Source of the DNA: Micromonospora echinospora
Lineage (GTDB): Bacteria; Actinomycetota; Actinomycetes; Mycobacteriales; Micromonosporaceae
Assembly: GCF_014203425.1 (NCBI RefSeq)
Contig: NZ_JACHJC010000001.1
Span: 930,001 to 994,000 of the forward strand
Direction of reading: 5' to 3'
DNA length: 64,000 nucleotides
The notes under the pieces were generated by a model. It saw nothing but the letters and a program-made list of their open reading frames with translations. It made no database searches and was not told the DNA's origin. Positions 15,574 through 23,680 of the stretch are shown piece after piece. Within the stretch, counting starts at the first letter, position 1. Each line of letters begins with the position of its first letter. The position numbers were made by a program, and so were the translations under genes.

Positions 15574-15787
15574 CCCGATCGGCACCGGTTTGCTGTTGGC
15601 CGCCGTCATCGCCCAGGCGTTCGGCTGCTGGGTCGCCTGGTCGTGGGGCCGGTCCGCTCGGCGCAGCCTCCGGCAGACCATCGACAAGGCCATCCCGACG
15701 CCGCCGCCCGACTGGCAGCCTCGTCACCGGCTGTCGATGTTGAATGAGCCGACCCGGCGGTATCCCGTTCTCGCACCGCGCGGCTAG
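15566..15787 (+). CDS. Small single-pass membrane protein
   Basis: A predicted 73-residue protein with one hydrophobic segment (GTGLLLAAVIAQAFGCWVAW), then a basic, Pro-rich cytoplasmic tail (WGRSARRSLRQ, PTPPPDWQPRHR). No family recognised. ATG 15566 overlaps the previous gene by 8 bp in another frame. A strong hairpin follows 29 bp downstream. Confidence 0.6.
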   Translation: MSDPIGTGLLLAAVIAQAFGCWVAWSWGRSARRSLRQTIDKAIPTPPPDWQPRHRLSMLNEPTRRYPVLAPRG

Positions 15788-15816
15788 AACGCCACCGGGC
15801 CCTTGACCTGCAGACG

Positions 15817-15854
15817 CACTGCCGCCGCCGAGCAGGTGCTCGGCGGCGGCAGTG
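15817..15854. terminator. Strong bidirectional terminator hairpin
   Basis: An 18-bp perfect inverted repeat (15817-15834 and 15837-15854) with only two bases between; in practice a 16-17 bp stem with a tiny loop. It separates the small membrane protein gene from the convergent DEAD-box helicase gene, whose stop lies 12 bp further. Confidence 0.8.
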
Positions 15855-15866
15855 GGTGCGCTCAGA

Positions 15867-17696
15867 TCAGTGGGTACGTGCCGGCGGGCGCCCGCCGAAG
15901 CCGCGCCGGTCGTCCCGGCCCCGCCCCTCGGCCCGGAAACCGCCGCTCCGGCGCTCGGCCGGGCGCGCGTCGCCCCGGTCACCGAAACGCCGCTCGGCGT
16001 GCGGGCGGTCCTCCTGGCGACGGTCGCCGAAGCCGCGCGAACCGCTCGGCCGGTCGTCGTTCCGCCGCTCGTCGCGGTCGTACCCGCCCCCGGTCGCCGG
16101 CCGGTGCCGGTCCCCGAACGGGCGGTCGGCGCGCTCGCCGAAGCGCTCGCCGCGGTCACCGAAGCTCCGGTCGTCGCGCCGCTCCGGCCGCCCGAAGCGG
16201 CGCTCGCCGCCGCCGGACCGCTCGCCCGAGTAGCGCTCGCCCGCCGGCCGGTCGCCGAACCGGCGGTCACCGCCGCGGTCCGCGGGCCGGTCGCCGGACC
16301 GCTCGCCCGCGGGCCGGTCGCCGTAGCGGCGCTCGCCCCGGCCGTCACGATCGCCGAACCGGCGCTCGCCACGGTCGGAGAAGCCGCCCCGGCCGCCCCG
16401 GTCGAAGCCCCGGCCGTCACGGTCGCCGAAGCGGCGCGGGCCGCCGCGTCGCGGCTCCGGCTCGTCCCGCACCGGTACGCCGCTGGGCTCGCGCGCGCCG
16501 GTCAACTCGGCCAGCGTCTCGTCGCCCGCCCGGACCCGGGCCTCGGCCGGCTCGACGCCCGCCTTCTCCATCATGGCCAGTGTGGTGCGGCGCTGCTTGG
16601 GCAGCACCAGGGTCGCCACCGCGCCCGACTCGCCGGCCCGGGCGGTACGGCCGGCCCGGTGCAGGTAGTCCTTCGGGTCCTTCGGCGGGTCCACGTGCAG
16701 CACCAGCGAGACGCCGTCGACGTGGATGCCCCGGGCCGCCACGTCGGTCGCGACCAGCACGGGCGTGCGGCCCTCGCGGAACTCGGCGAGCGTCTTGGTA
16801 CGCATGCGCTGCGTCTTGCCGCCGTGCAGCCCACCGGCCCGCACGCCGACGGCGGCGAGCTGCTCGACCAGCCGGTCCACGCCGAGCTGCGTACGGGCGA
16901 ACAGCATGGTGCGGCCCTCACGGGCGGCGATGGACGCCGCGACCGCGAACTTGTCGTGCGGCGGGATCAGCAGCATGTGGTGATCCATGGTGGACACGGC
17001 GGCGGTGGCCGGTGCGGTCGAGTGGGTGACCGGGTCGGTCATGAACCGCTTGACGAGCGAGTCGACGTCGTTGTCCAGAGTGGCCGAAAACAGCAGGCGC
17101 TGCGCGTCCGCCGGGGTCTTCGCCAGGAGCTTGGTGACCTCGGGCAGGAAGCCCATGTCGGCCATCTGGTCGGCCTCGTCCAGAACGGTGATCTCGACGT
17201 CGTCGAGCCGGCAGACGCCGCGCTCGATCAGGTCGCCGAGCCGTCCCGGCGTCGCCACGACGATCTCCACGCCCCGGCGCAGCGCGTCGATCTGCCGGTC
17301 GTACGGCACGCCGCCGACGGCGGTCTTCAGGAACACGCCCACCGACTTGCCGAGCGGCACCAGCGCGTCGTTGACCTGCATGGCCAGTTCGCGGGTGGGG
17401 ACCATGACGAGGGCGCGGGGGTGCAGCGGCCGGGCCCGGTTGCGGTCGGCGAGCCGGGCGATCACCGGCAGGCCGAAGGCGAGCGTCTTGCCGGAGCCGG
17501 TCTGGCCCCGGCCGAGTACGTCGCGTCCCGCGAGCGAGTCGGGCAGGGTGGCCCGCTGGATCTCGAACGGGGCGGTGATGCCCTGCCGGGCGAGCACCTC
17601 GACGAGCTGCCGGGGCAGGCCGAGCGACGCGAAGTCGACGGCGTCGGAGTTCAGGTCGACGGACGGGGACGTGCTGGATTCAGCGAACGTGGTCAA
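15867..17696 (-). CDS. DEAD-box RNA helicase with RG-rich tail
   Basis: A protein of about 609 residues. The helicase core has a Q motif (FEIQRATLP), GQTGSGKT, PTRELA, TPGR, DEAD, SAT, VATDVAARGIHVDGV and HRAGRTAR. Residues from about 410 on form a low-complexity tail of Arg-Gly-rich repeats with recurring RRFGDR, typical of RNA-binding tails in cold-shock/ribosome-assembly helicases of actinobacteria. TTG at 17696 with GAGAGG six bases upstream is the best start; an in-frame start at 17750 would add 18 residues without homology. It probably remodels structured RNA in ribosome assembly or mRNA decay. Confidence 0.92.
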   Translation of the reverse strand: MTTFAESSTSPSVDLNSDAVDFASLGLPRQLVEVLARQGITAPFEIQRATLPDSLAGRDVLGRGQTGSGKTLAFGLPVIARLADRNRARPLHPRALVMVPTRELAMQVNDALVPLGKSVGVFLKTAVGGVPYDRQIDALRRGVEIVVATPGRLGDLIERGVCRLDDVEITVLDEADQMADMGFLPEVTKLLAKTPADAQRLLFSATLDNDVDSLVKRFMTDPVTHSTAPATAAVSTMDHHMLLIPPHDKFAVAASIAAREGRTMLFARTQLGVDRLVEQLAAVGVRAGGLHGGKTQRMRTKTLAEFREGRTPVLVATDVAARGIHVDGVSLVLHVDPPKDPKDYLHRAGRTARAGESGAVATLVLPKQRRTTLAMMEKAGVEPAEARVRAGDETLAELTGAREPSGVPVRDEPEPRRGGPRRFGDRDGRGFDRGGRGGFSDRGERRFGDRDGRGERRYGDRPAGERSGDRPADRGGDRRFGDRPAGERYSGERSGGGERRFGRPERRDDRSFGDRGERFGERADRPFGDRHRPATGGGYDRDERRNDDRPSGSRGFGDRRQEDRPHAERRFGDRGDARPAERRSGGFRAEGRGRDDRRGFGGRPPARTH

Positions 17697-17885
17697 GAAA
17701 TGCCTCTCGAGCGGGGCGCATCTTCGCGATGGCCCGCCGCGGCCTGTCACGCCGCCGAATCACCAGCAAGATCGCCCATGGGCGCACACTCTGGGCGCGC
17801 CGGGTCAGTAATCAGAGACAAGTGTACGGCGCATCGCCGACTCCGCCAGGGCAACGCGATGCGGTAGTGGGCGGGCTCACCCCTG

Positions 17886-19787
17886 TCACTCGATCAGCAT
17901 CGTCCCGGTCAGGCCGCTGAGCGCGTCGTTGGCCAGGAAGACCACGAGCAGGCTGATCGCGATGAGCATGGTCAGCGCGACCGCCAGCACGATGATCACC
18001 TTGGTGTTGCCGCCCCGGGCGGCCGGGCTGTCCTCGGACCAGCCCTGAGCCAGGATGTGCCCGGTCAGCGATCCGGAGTTCTCCAGCGGGTTGCCCTGCG
18101 GGAACGACACGGTGGCGAACCCCGGGCCGTCCGTCCCGCCGCCGTACGTGGTGCCGGCGAGGTCCGTGCTGCCGGCCTGCGGGCGTACCGGACGGGTCGT
18201 GTCGGCGTCGCGGGCCGGCGTGGCCGGCGGCGGCCAGGTCGGCAGCGCCGGCGCCGGCACCGCGGGCGGCGGCGGGGCGGAGACGGGCGCGGCCGCCCAC
18301 GCCGGACGCGACTCGGCGGAGGGCGCCGGAGTGCCGGGCCCGGACAGCGGGCCTGGCGTGGACGGGAAGGGCGTGGTGGGCGCGGGCGGCGGCACCGCCG
18401 AGCCGGCCGACGGCGTGGCGAACGACGGCGGGCCCGCGGTGGCCGGCGGCGTCGCGAACGACGGCCGGCCCGTGGTGGCCGGCGGCGCGGGGAACAGCGG
18501 CGCGGGCAGCGGGTTCGCCGCGGCGGTCATCGCCGGTGGCGGCGGGAACGGGGGCGCGGGCATCGGACCCGGTGGGGGCGGCGGCGGGGGCACCGCGGGT
18601 CCGGGCGGCGGCACCGGCGGCCCGGGTACCGGCGGAACCGGCCCCGGTGGGGCGGGCGCCGGTGCGGGCGGCGCGGGCACGGGTGGCGTCGGCCGGAACG
18701 GCGGCTCCGGCTCCGGCTCCGGCGGCGCGGGCGACGGCGGGGTCGGGCCCGGTACCGGGGTCGGCGCCGGCTCGGGCTCCGGACCGTGCGGGGCAGGGGG
18801 CTGCGCGGGCTCCGGCGGCTGGGCGGGCTCCGGCGGCTCCGGGTTCACCGGACCCGCCCGGTAGACCGTCGCGGCGGCGGGAGCGGACACCACCGAGGCG
18901 GCGATCTCGTCCGCGGACACCCGGCTCAGGCCGGGTACCGCGGCGCTGGCCCGGGCGTGCCCCACGCTGCCTGGCGCGGCGGGCTTCGCGGACGGCGCGG
19001 CACCGAGCCCGGCGGGCTTCGCGGACGGCGCCGCGACCGGCTCGGCGGGTTGCTCGACGAGGGCGGGGGCGGGGGACGCGGTGCCGGAGTCGGCAGACCC
19101 GGCTGCCGGGGTGCCGCCCCGTGAGCCGGTGGAGGTGTTCCCGGCCGCGCTCTCCGGACGGCCCGGCGCGGCGTCGCGGTCCGGCCGGTCGTCCGTCGCG
19201 ACCGCATCCCCGTTGGCGGCGTCCTCGACCGGCGTCTCGCCGCCTGCGGATGCGGGCGCGCCCGGCGGAGTGGACTCGCCAGCCAGAGGCGGGGCGGCCG
19301 GAGCGGCCGCGGCAGGCGGAACGGCCGGGGCAGGCGAGCCGTTGGGGGCCGCCGGAGCGGGCGCGGGCACCCGGGCGGAACCGGAGACGCGGGGGGCCGG
19401 GATTCCAGCCGCTGGGCCGCCCGGGGAGGGTGCGCTCGTGGCGGCGGGGGCCTCCGGCGTGGCGGCCGGCTCGGGCGTCGCCGGGCGTTCGGCCACGGCG
19501 AAGGCGGACCAGGTCGACGGGGGCACTGTCGCGCCGGGGAGACGCCGGTCCAGCGGCGGCACGGCGTCGGCCGGTGCGCCCGCGCGGTACGTGGTGGGGC
19601 TGGACGGCGGCGCCGGCCGCTCGTCACCGGCGGGTGGCGGCACGGCCGAACCGGCGACGGTCACCCGTGCCCGCGCGACGGCCACCGGCCCGGGGCGGGA
19701 CGCTGCCGGGCTGTCGTCGGCCGGGCCGGCGGCGTCGGGCGTCGGTCCCGGGTGGACCTTCTCCGCCGGAACCTCGTGCTCGCCCAT
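17886..19787 (-). CDS. Pro/Ala-rich membrane-anchored protein
   Basis: A predicted 633-residue protein. Residues 1 to about 575 are almost entirely Pro, Ala, Gly, Ser and Thr with polyproline blocks. A short ordered region (GPGFATVSFPQGNPLENSG) follows, then one transmembrane helix near the C-terminus (VIIVLAVALTMLIAISLLVV). Topology suggests a tail-anchored protein with a long disordered cytoplasmic arm, as in some cell-envelope scaffolds. No catalytic domain is seen. ATG 19787 follows GGAGGGGCGAG. Strong amino acid bias makes the frame look real despite low complexity. It is codirectional with the NlpC/P60 gene upstream. Confidence 0.7.
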   Translation of the reverse strand: MGEHEVPAEKVHPGPTPDAAGPADDSPAASRPGPVAVARARVTVAGSAVPPPAGDERPAPPSSPTTYRAGAPADAVPPLDRRLPGATVPPSTWSAFAVAERPATPEPAATPEAPAATSAPSPGGPAAGIPAPRVSGSARVPAPAPAAPNGSPAPAVPPAAAAPAAPPLAGESTPPGAPASAGGETPVEDAANGDAVATDDRPDRDAAPGRPESAAGNTSTGSRGGTPAAGSADSGTASPAPALVEQPAEPVAAPSAKPAGLGAAPSAKPAAPGSVGHARASAAVPGLSRVSADEIAASVVSAPAAATVYRAGPVNPEPPEPAQPPEPAQPPAPHGPEPEPAPTPVPGPTPPSPAPPEPEPEPPFRPTPPVPAPPAPAPAPPGPVPPVPGPPVPPPGPAVPPPPPPPGPMPAPPFPPPPAMTAAANPLPAPLFPAPPATTGRPSFATPPATAGPPSFATPSAGSAVPPPAPTTPFPSTPGPLSGPGTPAPSAESRPAWAAAPVSAPPPPAVPAPALPTWPPPATPARDADTTRPVRPQAGSTDLAGTTYGGGTDGPGFATVSFPQGNPLENSGSLTGHILAQGWSEDSPAARGGNTKVIIVLAVALTMLIAISLLVVFLANDALSGLTGTMLIE

Positions 19788-19896
19788 CTCGCCCCTCCGC
19801 ACCCACGCTCGCCCCCGACCGTGGCGCCGGCCGAAAGTGCCTGGATCTCACCGTGCCATATTCCGGCCCGGGAGCACAGCCGGAGTGCGGGTTGGG

Positions 19897-21498
19897 TCAG
19901 TCGGCGCTGCTGCTCGGGCTGGCGGAGGCGCTGCCGGACGTGCTGCGCGACGGGGCGACGCTGCTGCTGCTCGGGGCGGCGCTGGTGCTCGGCGCGGAGC
20001 TCTCGCTGTCGCTCGGCTCCGGCTCCGGCTCTTCGGACGGGCTGGGCGGCGTGCTGGGCGTCGGGCTGGACGTCGTCGGATCCGGCGTGGGCGTCGTCGG
20101 CCTCGGGGTGGTCGGCGTCGGCCTGGGGGTCGTCGGCGTCGGCTTCGGCGTGGTGGGCGTCGGCTTCGGCGTCGGGGACGACGTCGGCGGGGTGGTCGGC
20201 ACGGGCGGCGGGGGAGCCGGAGTGGCCGGGGCGGCGACGGCTCCGATCACCCGGGTCGCGGCGTAGAGCCGGGACCAGCGGACCACCGAGATCTTGACGA
20301 CGTCGCCGGTCCGGGGCGCCTCCACCATCTTGCCGTTGCCGATGTACATGGCGACGTGGTGGATGCTCGTCCAGCTGCTGCTGGAGGCGAAGAAGAGCAG
20401 GTCGCCCGGGAGCAGCGCGTTCGGGGAGACGGTGCGGGAGCGGGTGGCGTAGTACTGGTCCTTGGCGACCCGCGGCAGGCCCTTGTAGCCGGCCGCCCGG
20501 TAGGAGGCGAGCACCAGGCCGGAGCAGTCGAACCGGTCCGGGCCCTCGGCGGCCCACAGGTAGGGGTCGCCGAGCTGGGCGAGGGCGTAGCGGACCGCGG
20601 CGAGCGCCTTGGGGTCCGCCGCCAGGCCGTCGATGCTCTGGTTGACGACGTACGAGCTGCCGAGCTGCTGCTCGGCGGCGTCGGCCAGGCGCTCGATCTC
20701 GAGCAGCTTGGCGGCGTTCTCCTTGCGCAGCGCGACAAGCGTCGTCTCCTGCTTACGCAGGTCGGTCTCGGCGCGGGTGAACTCGGCGGCCTTCTCGGTC
20801 GCCCGGCGCTGGGCCGACTCGCGCGCCTCCCGGGCGATCCGCTCGGCGTTCGTGGCGCGGAGGAGTTCGCCGGTCACCGACGTGGTGGCGCCCTCGGCCT
20901 TGTCGCCCCGGGTGATGCGCTGGAGGTTGGCGAAGTCACGCAGGCTGGCGCCGAACTCGCCGGGCGGCAGCGCCGCGTCGGCCTTGACCGCGTCGGCGGC
21001 GGCGCTCTTGGCGTTCTCCTGGGCCCGGGTGAGCGCGTCCTGGGCCTCCTTGAGCCGGGCGGCGGACTGGGTCAGCTCGGCCTGTGCGGCGTCCCGCTCG
21101 CCCTTGATCCGCAGCATTTCCTCGCCGAGCAGCCCGACCTGGGCGTCGAGCTGGTTGATCTGCGCGATCAGCGGGCCGTCGGCCGGGTTGGTGACGCCGG
21201 TGGTGCCGCCCGGCAACCCCGGGACGGTGACCCCGGGCAGGCCGGGAACGGTGCCGGGCAGGCCGGGAACGGTGCCGGGCACGCCGGGGACGCTGCCGGG
21301 CAGTTGCAGTGGGCCGGTGACCTGGGGCCGGGAGCCGGTGCTCGGCACGGTGTCGGGCAGCGGGTCGGCCCAGGCCGGGGTGGCGAGCGCCGCCGCCGCT
21401 ACCGCACCCAGGAGCGCGGACCAGAGGGCCGGGCGCAGAACCGGTGAGATCACCGGCTGCCGGCCTCGTCGCCGTCGGGCCTTGGTGCTGTCGGACAT
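19897..21498 (-). CDS. Secreted NlpC/P60 peptidoglycan hydrolase
   Basis: A 533-residue exported cell-wall endopeptidase. A basic N-terminus and hydrophobic segment (WSALLGAVAAAALATPAWA) form a signal peptide. A PGLPGTVPG collagen-like repeat block follows at about 60-90, then a long coiled coil (about 110-300), then the NlpC/P60 domain with catalytic Cys325 (DRFDCSGLV) and His380/381 (HHVAMYIG). A Pro/Thr/Ser tail with repeated PTPTTPKP units ends the protein, probably spanning or binding the wall. The architecture resembles RipA-type hydrolases that cleave stem peptides at division. ATG 21498 has GGGGAGCGGA upstream. It is divergent from mqnE. Confidence 0.9.
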   Translation of the reverse strand: MSDSTKARRRRGRQPVISPVLRPALWSALLGAVAAAALATPAWADPLPDTVPSTGSRPQVTGPLQLPGSVPGVPGTVPGLPGTVPGLPGVTVPGLPGGTTGVTNPADGPLIAQINQLDAQVGLLGEEMLRIKGERDAAQAELTQSAARLKEAQDALTRAQENAKSAAADAVKADAALPPGEFGASLRDFANLQRITRGDKAEGATTSVTGELLRATNAERIAREARESAQRRATEKAAEFTRAETDLRKQETTLVALRKENAAKLLEIERLADAAEQQLGSSYVVNQSIDGLAADPKALAAVRYALAQLGDPYLWAAEGPDRFDCSGLVLASYRAAGYKGLPRVAKDQYYATRSRTVSPNALLPGDLLFFASSSSWTSIHHVAMYIGNGKMVEAPRTGDVVKISVVRWSRLYAATRVIGAVAAPATPAPPPPVPTTPPTSSPTPKPTPTTPKPTPTTPRPTPTTPRPTTPTPDPTTSSPTPSTPPSPSEEPEPEPSDSESSAPSTSAAPSSSSVAPSRSTSGSASASPSSSAD

Positions 21499-21719
21499 TC
21501 CGCTCCCCGTCCGGTCTGGTGCCCGCCACGCGAGGTGGGGCGTGTCAGGACAGGACGGCACTGGTGTGTGTTCCGCCCCACCCTGTCTTACCTCACCGTC
21601 GCAGCGATGTCGATGTGCGGAGAGTGACGGCGGACGAACTGGCTCGACCACGTCGGCGGCAGGTCGGACCCGCGACGTACGCTCGATCGGGAACCCAGGG
21701 GGAAGGACGTGGCTTTCGG

Positions 21720-22889
21720 ATGGACGCCGGACTCAAGCGCGAACTCGAAGCGAAGGTGTACGCCGGGGAGCGGCTGACCCGCGAGGACGGCATCGCCCTC
21801 TACGCCAGCGACGACCTGACCTGGCTGGGCCGGCTGGCCCACCACAGGCGTACCGAGCTCAACGGCGACCGGGTGATGTTCAACGTCAACCGGCACCTGA
21901 ACCTGACGAACGTCTGCTCGGCGTCGTGCGCGTACTGCTCGTTCCAGCGCAAGCCGGGCGAGAAGGACGCGTACACGATGCGCATCGACGAGGCGGTCCG
22001 TAAGGCCAAGGAGATGGAGGACGAGCAGCTCACCGAGCTGCACATCGTCAACGGCCTGCACCCGACGCTGCCCTGGCGCTACTACCCGAAGGTGCTGCGG
22101 GAGCTGAAGGCCGCGCTGCCGAAGATCAAGCTCAAGGCGTTCACCGCGACCGAGGTGCAGTGGTTCGAGAAGATCAGCGGGCTCACCGCCGACGAGATCC
22201 TGGACGAGCTGATGGACGCCGGTCTGGAGTCGCTGACCGGCGGCGGCGCGGAGATCTTCGACTGGGAGGTCCGGCAGCACATCGTCGACCACAACTGCCA
22301 CTGGGAGGACTGGTCGCGCATCCACCGGCTGGCCCACTCGAAGGGCATGAAGACGCCCTCGACCATGCTCTACGGCCACATCGAGGAGCCCCGGCACCGG
22401 GTCGACCACGTGCTGCGGCTGCGCGAGCTGCAGGACGAGACCGGCGGCTTCCAGGTCTTCATCCCGCTGCGCTACCAGCACGACTTCGTCGACTCGGCGG
22501 ACGGCAAGATCCGTAACCGGATCCAGGCCCGGACCACGATGGCGTCGCCGGCCGAGTCGCTGAAGACGTTCGCGGTCTCCCGGCTGCTGTTCGACAACGT
22601 GCCGCACGTCAAGTGCTTCTGGGTCATGCACGGCCTGTCGGTGGCGCAGCTCTCGCTGAACTTCGGCGTCGACGACCTGGACGGCTCGGTCGTGGAATAC
22701 AAGATCACCCACGACGCCGACTCGTACGGCACGCCGAACACCATGCACCGCGACGACCTGCTGCACATGATCTGGGACGCGGGTTTCCGCCCGGTCGAGC
22801 GGAACACCCGCTACGAGATCGTCCGCGAGTACGACGCGCCCCCGTCGATGGCGGAGCGCCGGTCCGAGCCGCAGCAGGTCTGGGCCTGA
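21720..22889 (+). CDS. mqnE: Aminofutalosine synthase MqnE
   Basis: A 389-residue radical SAM enzyme that joins the MqnA product (3-enolpyruvylbenzoate) to the adenosyl group of SAM, making aminofutalosine. The cluster motif CSASCAYC follows NLTNV (CxxxCxxC), then the TIM-barrel strands and C-terminal region FWVMHGLSVAQLSLNFGVDDLDG typical of MqnE/CofH relatives. ATG 21720 follows AAGGA at 12 bp. A TACGCT hexamer at 21678-21683 may be the -10 box. It is divergent from the NlpC/P60 gene and followed by two small membrane-protein genes at 7 and 26 bp spacing. Confidence 0.94.
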   Translation: MDAGLKRELEAKVYAGERLTREDGIALYASDDLTWLGRLAHHRRTELNGDRVMFNVNRHLNLTNVCSASCAYCSFQRKPGEKDAYTMRIDEAVRKAKEMEDEQLTELHIVNGLHPTLPWRYYPKVLRELKAALPKIKLKAFTATEVQWFEKISGLTADEILDELMDAGLESLTGGGAEIFDWEVRQHIVDHNCHWEDWSRIHRLAHSKGMKTPSTMLYGHIEEPRHRVDHVLRLRELQDETGGFQVFIPLRYQHDFVDSADGKIRNRIQARTTMASPAESLKTFAVSRLLFDNVPHVKCFWVMHGLSVAQLSLNFGVDDLDGSVVEYKITHDADSYGTPNTMHRDDLLHMIWDAGFRPVERNTRYEIVREYDAPPSMAERRSEPQQVWA

Positions 22890-22896
22890 CCTGGCG

Positions 22897-23325
22897 ATGA
22901 GCGGCGAGGAAGAGCAGCGCGCCTTCCCCCGGCGTGACGCCGAGGGGCGCATCCTGACCCTCGGCGACCTGCTCGGCGTGAGCCTCGCCGGCCTGGTCAT
23001 CGGGGTGCTGGCGTTGCTGGTCTTCGAATGGGCGTTCGCCACACTGGGCGACAGCGGCTTCGGGGGCACGAACGGCTGGCTGGCGGTGATCCTGCCGCTC
23101 TGGTTGTTCTGGGACGAGTTCCGGGCCTGGGAGTTCGGCGCCGCCCGGGTGGTGGCCGCGCTGGTCGGCATCGCGCTCGGCGTGCTGGCCGGGCTGCTGG
23201 CCGCCGGGCTGGCCTCGGGGCTGCCCGCGCTGTTCACGGGAGCGTTGGCCGCGGCGGTGTTCACCGTGGTCTACGCGGTTGTCTGGTTTCATGGCGTGCA
23301 CTGGCTGGCCCGGCGTACGGGCTGA
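22897..23325 (+). CDS. Four-helix membrane protein, function unknown
   Basis: A 142-residue protein with a charged N-terminus and four hydrophobic segments (LLGVSLAGLVIGVLALLVF, NGWLAVILPLWLFW, a Val/Ala/Leu-rich pair, and AAAVFTVVYAVVWFHGV). No family recognised. It starts 7 bp after mqnE and is followed closely by the DUF4229 gene, so all three are probably cotranscribed. A link to menaquinone synthesis is only positional. Confidence 0.7.
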   Translation: MSGEEEQRAFPRRDAEGRILTLGDLLGVSLAGLVIGVLALLVFEWAFATLGDSGFGGTNGWLAVILPLWLFWDEFRAWEFGAARVVAALVGIALGVLAGLLAAGLASGLPALFTGALAAAVFTVVYAVVWFHGVHWLARRTG

Positions 23326-23351
23326 GGCACGAAGAGAGTGGGAATGCGGGA

Positions 23352-23630
23352 ATGAGCGCGGCGCTCAAGTACACGCTGGGCCGGATCGGGCTGTTCGTCG
23401 TCGTGCTGGCGGCCCTCTGGTTCGTCGACATGAACATGTTCCTGCGGCTGATGCTGGCGCTGATCTTCTCTGCCACGCTGTCGTTCTTCCTGCTCAAGGG
23501 CCTGCGGGACCAGATGGCCGGGGAGATGGCGGAGGCGGCGGAGCGGCGTCGCGTGGAGAAGGACCGGCTGCGCTCCGCGCTCGCCGGTGAGGACCAGGCC
23601 GAGCCGGACGGCGAGCGCCGCGACGGCTGA
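23352..23630 (+). CDS. DUF4229-type small membrane protein
   Basis: A 92-residue protein with two close hydrophobic helices (IGLFVVVLAALWFV and LMLALIFSATLSFFLL), then LKGLRDQMAGEMAEAAERRR and an acidic tail. This is the pattern of the actinobacterial DUF4229 family, whose members often sit by menaquinone genes; function unknown. ATG 23352 has GGGAATGCGGGA upstream. A palindromic terminator follows at 23642. Confidence 0.78.
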   Translation: MSAALKYTLGRIGLFVVVLAALWFVDMNMFLRLMLALIFSATLSFFLLKGLRDQMAGEMAEAAERRRVEKDRLRSALAGEDQAEPDGERRDG

Positions 23631-23641
23631 GCGGACCGGCG

Positions 23642-23673
23642 GGGGCCCGGCACGCGACGTCGCGCCGGGCCCC
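23642..23673. terminator. Bidirectional terminator hairpin
   Basis: A 10-bp stem (GGGGCCCGGC and its complement) encloses a second palindrome, CGCGACGTCGCG. It lies between the convergent ends of the DUF4229 gene and the C39-like peptidase gene. Confidence 0.65.
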
Positions 23674-23680
23674 TCGCCGC

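Noticed and set aside
14667..15787. Integrative element suggested by AlpA-like genes
   Set aside because: No integrase, replication gene, tRNA target or direct repeats were seen; G+C matches the surroundings.
15803..17867. Long open frames on the plus strand opposite the DEAD-box helicase
   Set aside because: They mirror the helicase codon bias; the helicase motifs are complete on the minus strand.
19081..21447. Very long plus-strand frame across the Pro-rich and NlpC/P60 genes
   Set aside because: Gly/Arg-rich low-complexity translation with no motif; antisense to genes with a signal peptide and catalytic residues.
21499..21719. Cyclic di-AMP riboswitch before the NlpC/P60 gene
   Set aside because: Such switches often precede these genes in actinobacteria, but I could not recognise the conserved core in this 221-bp gap.
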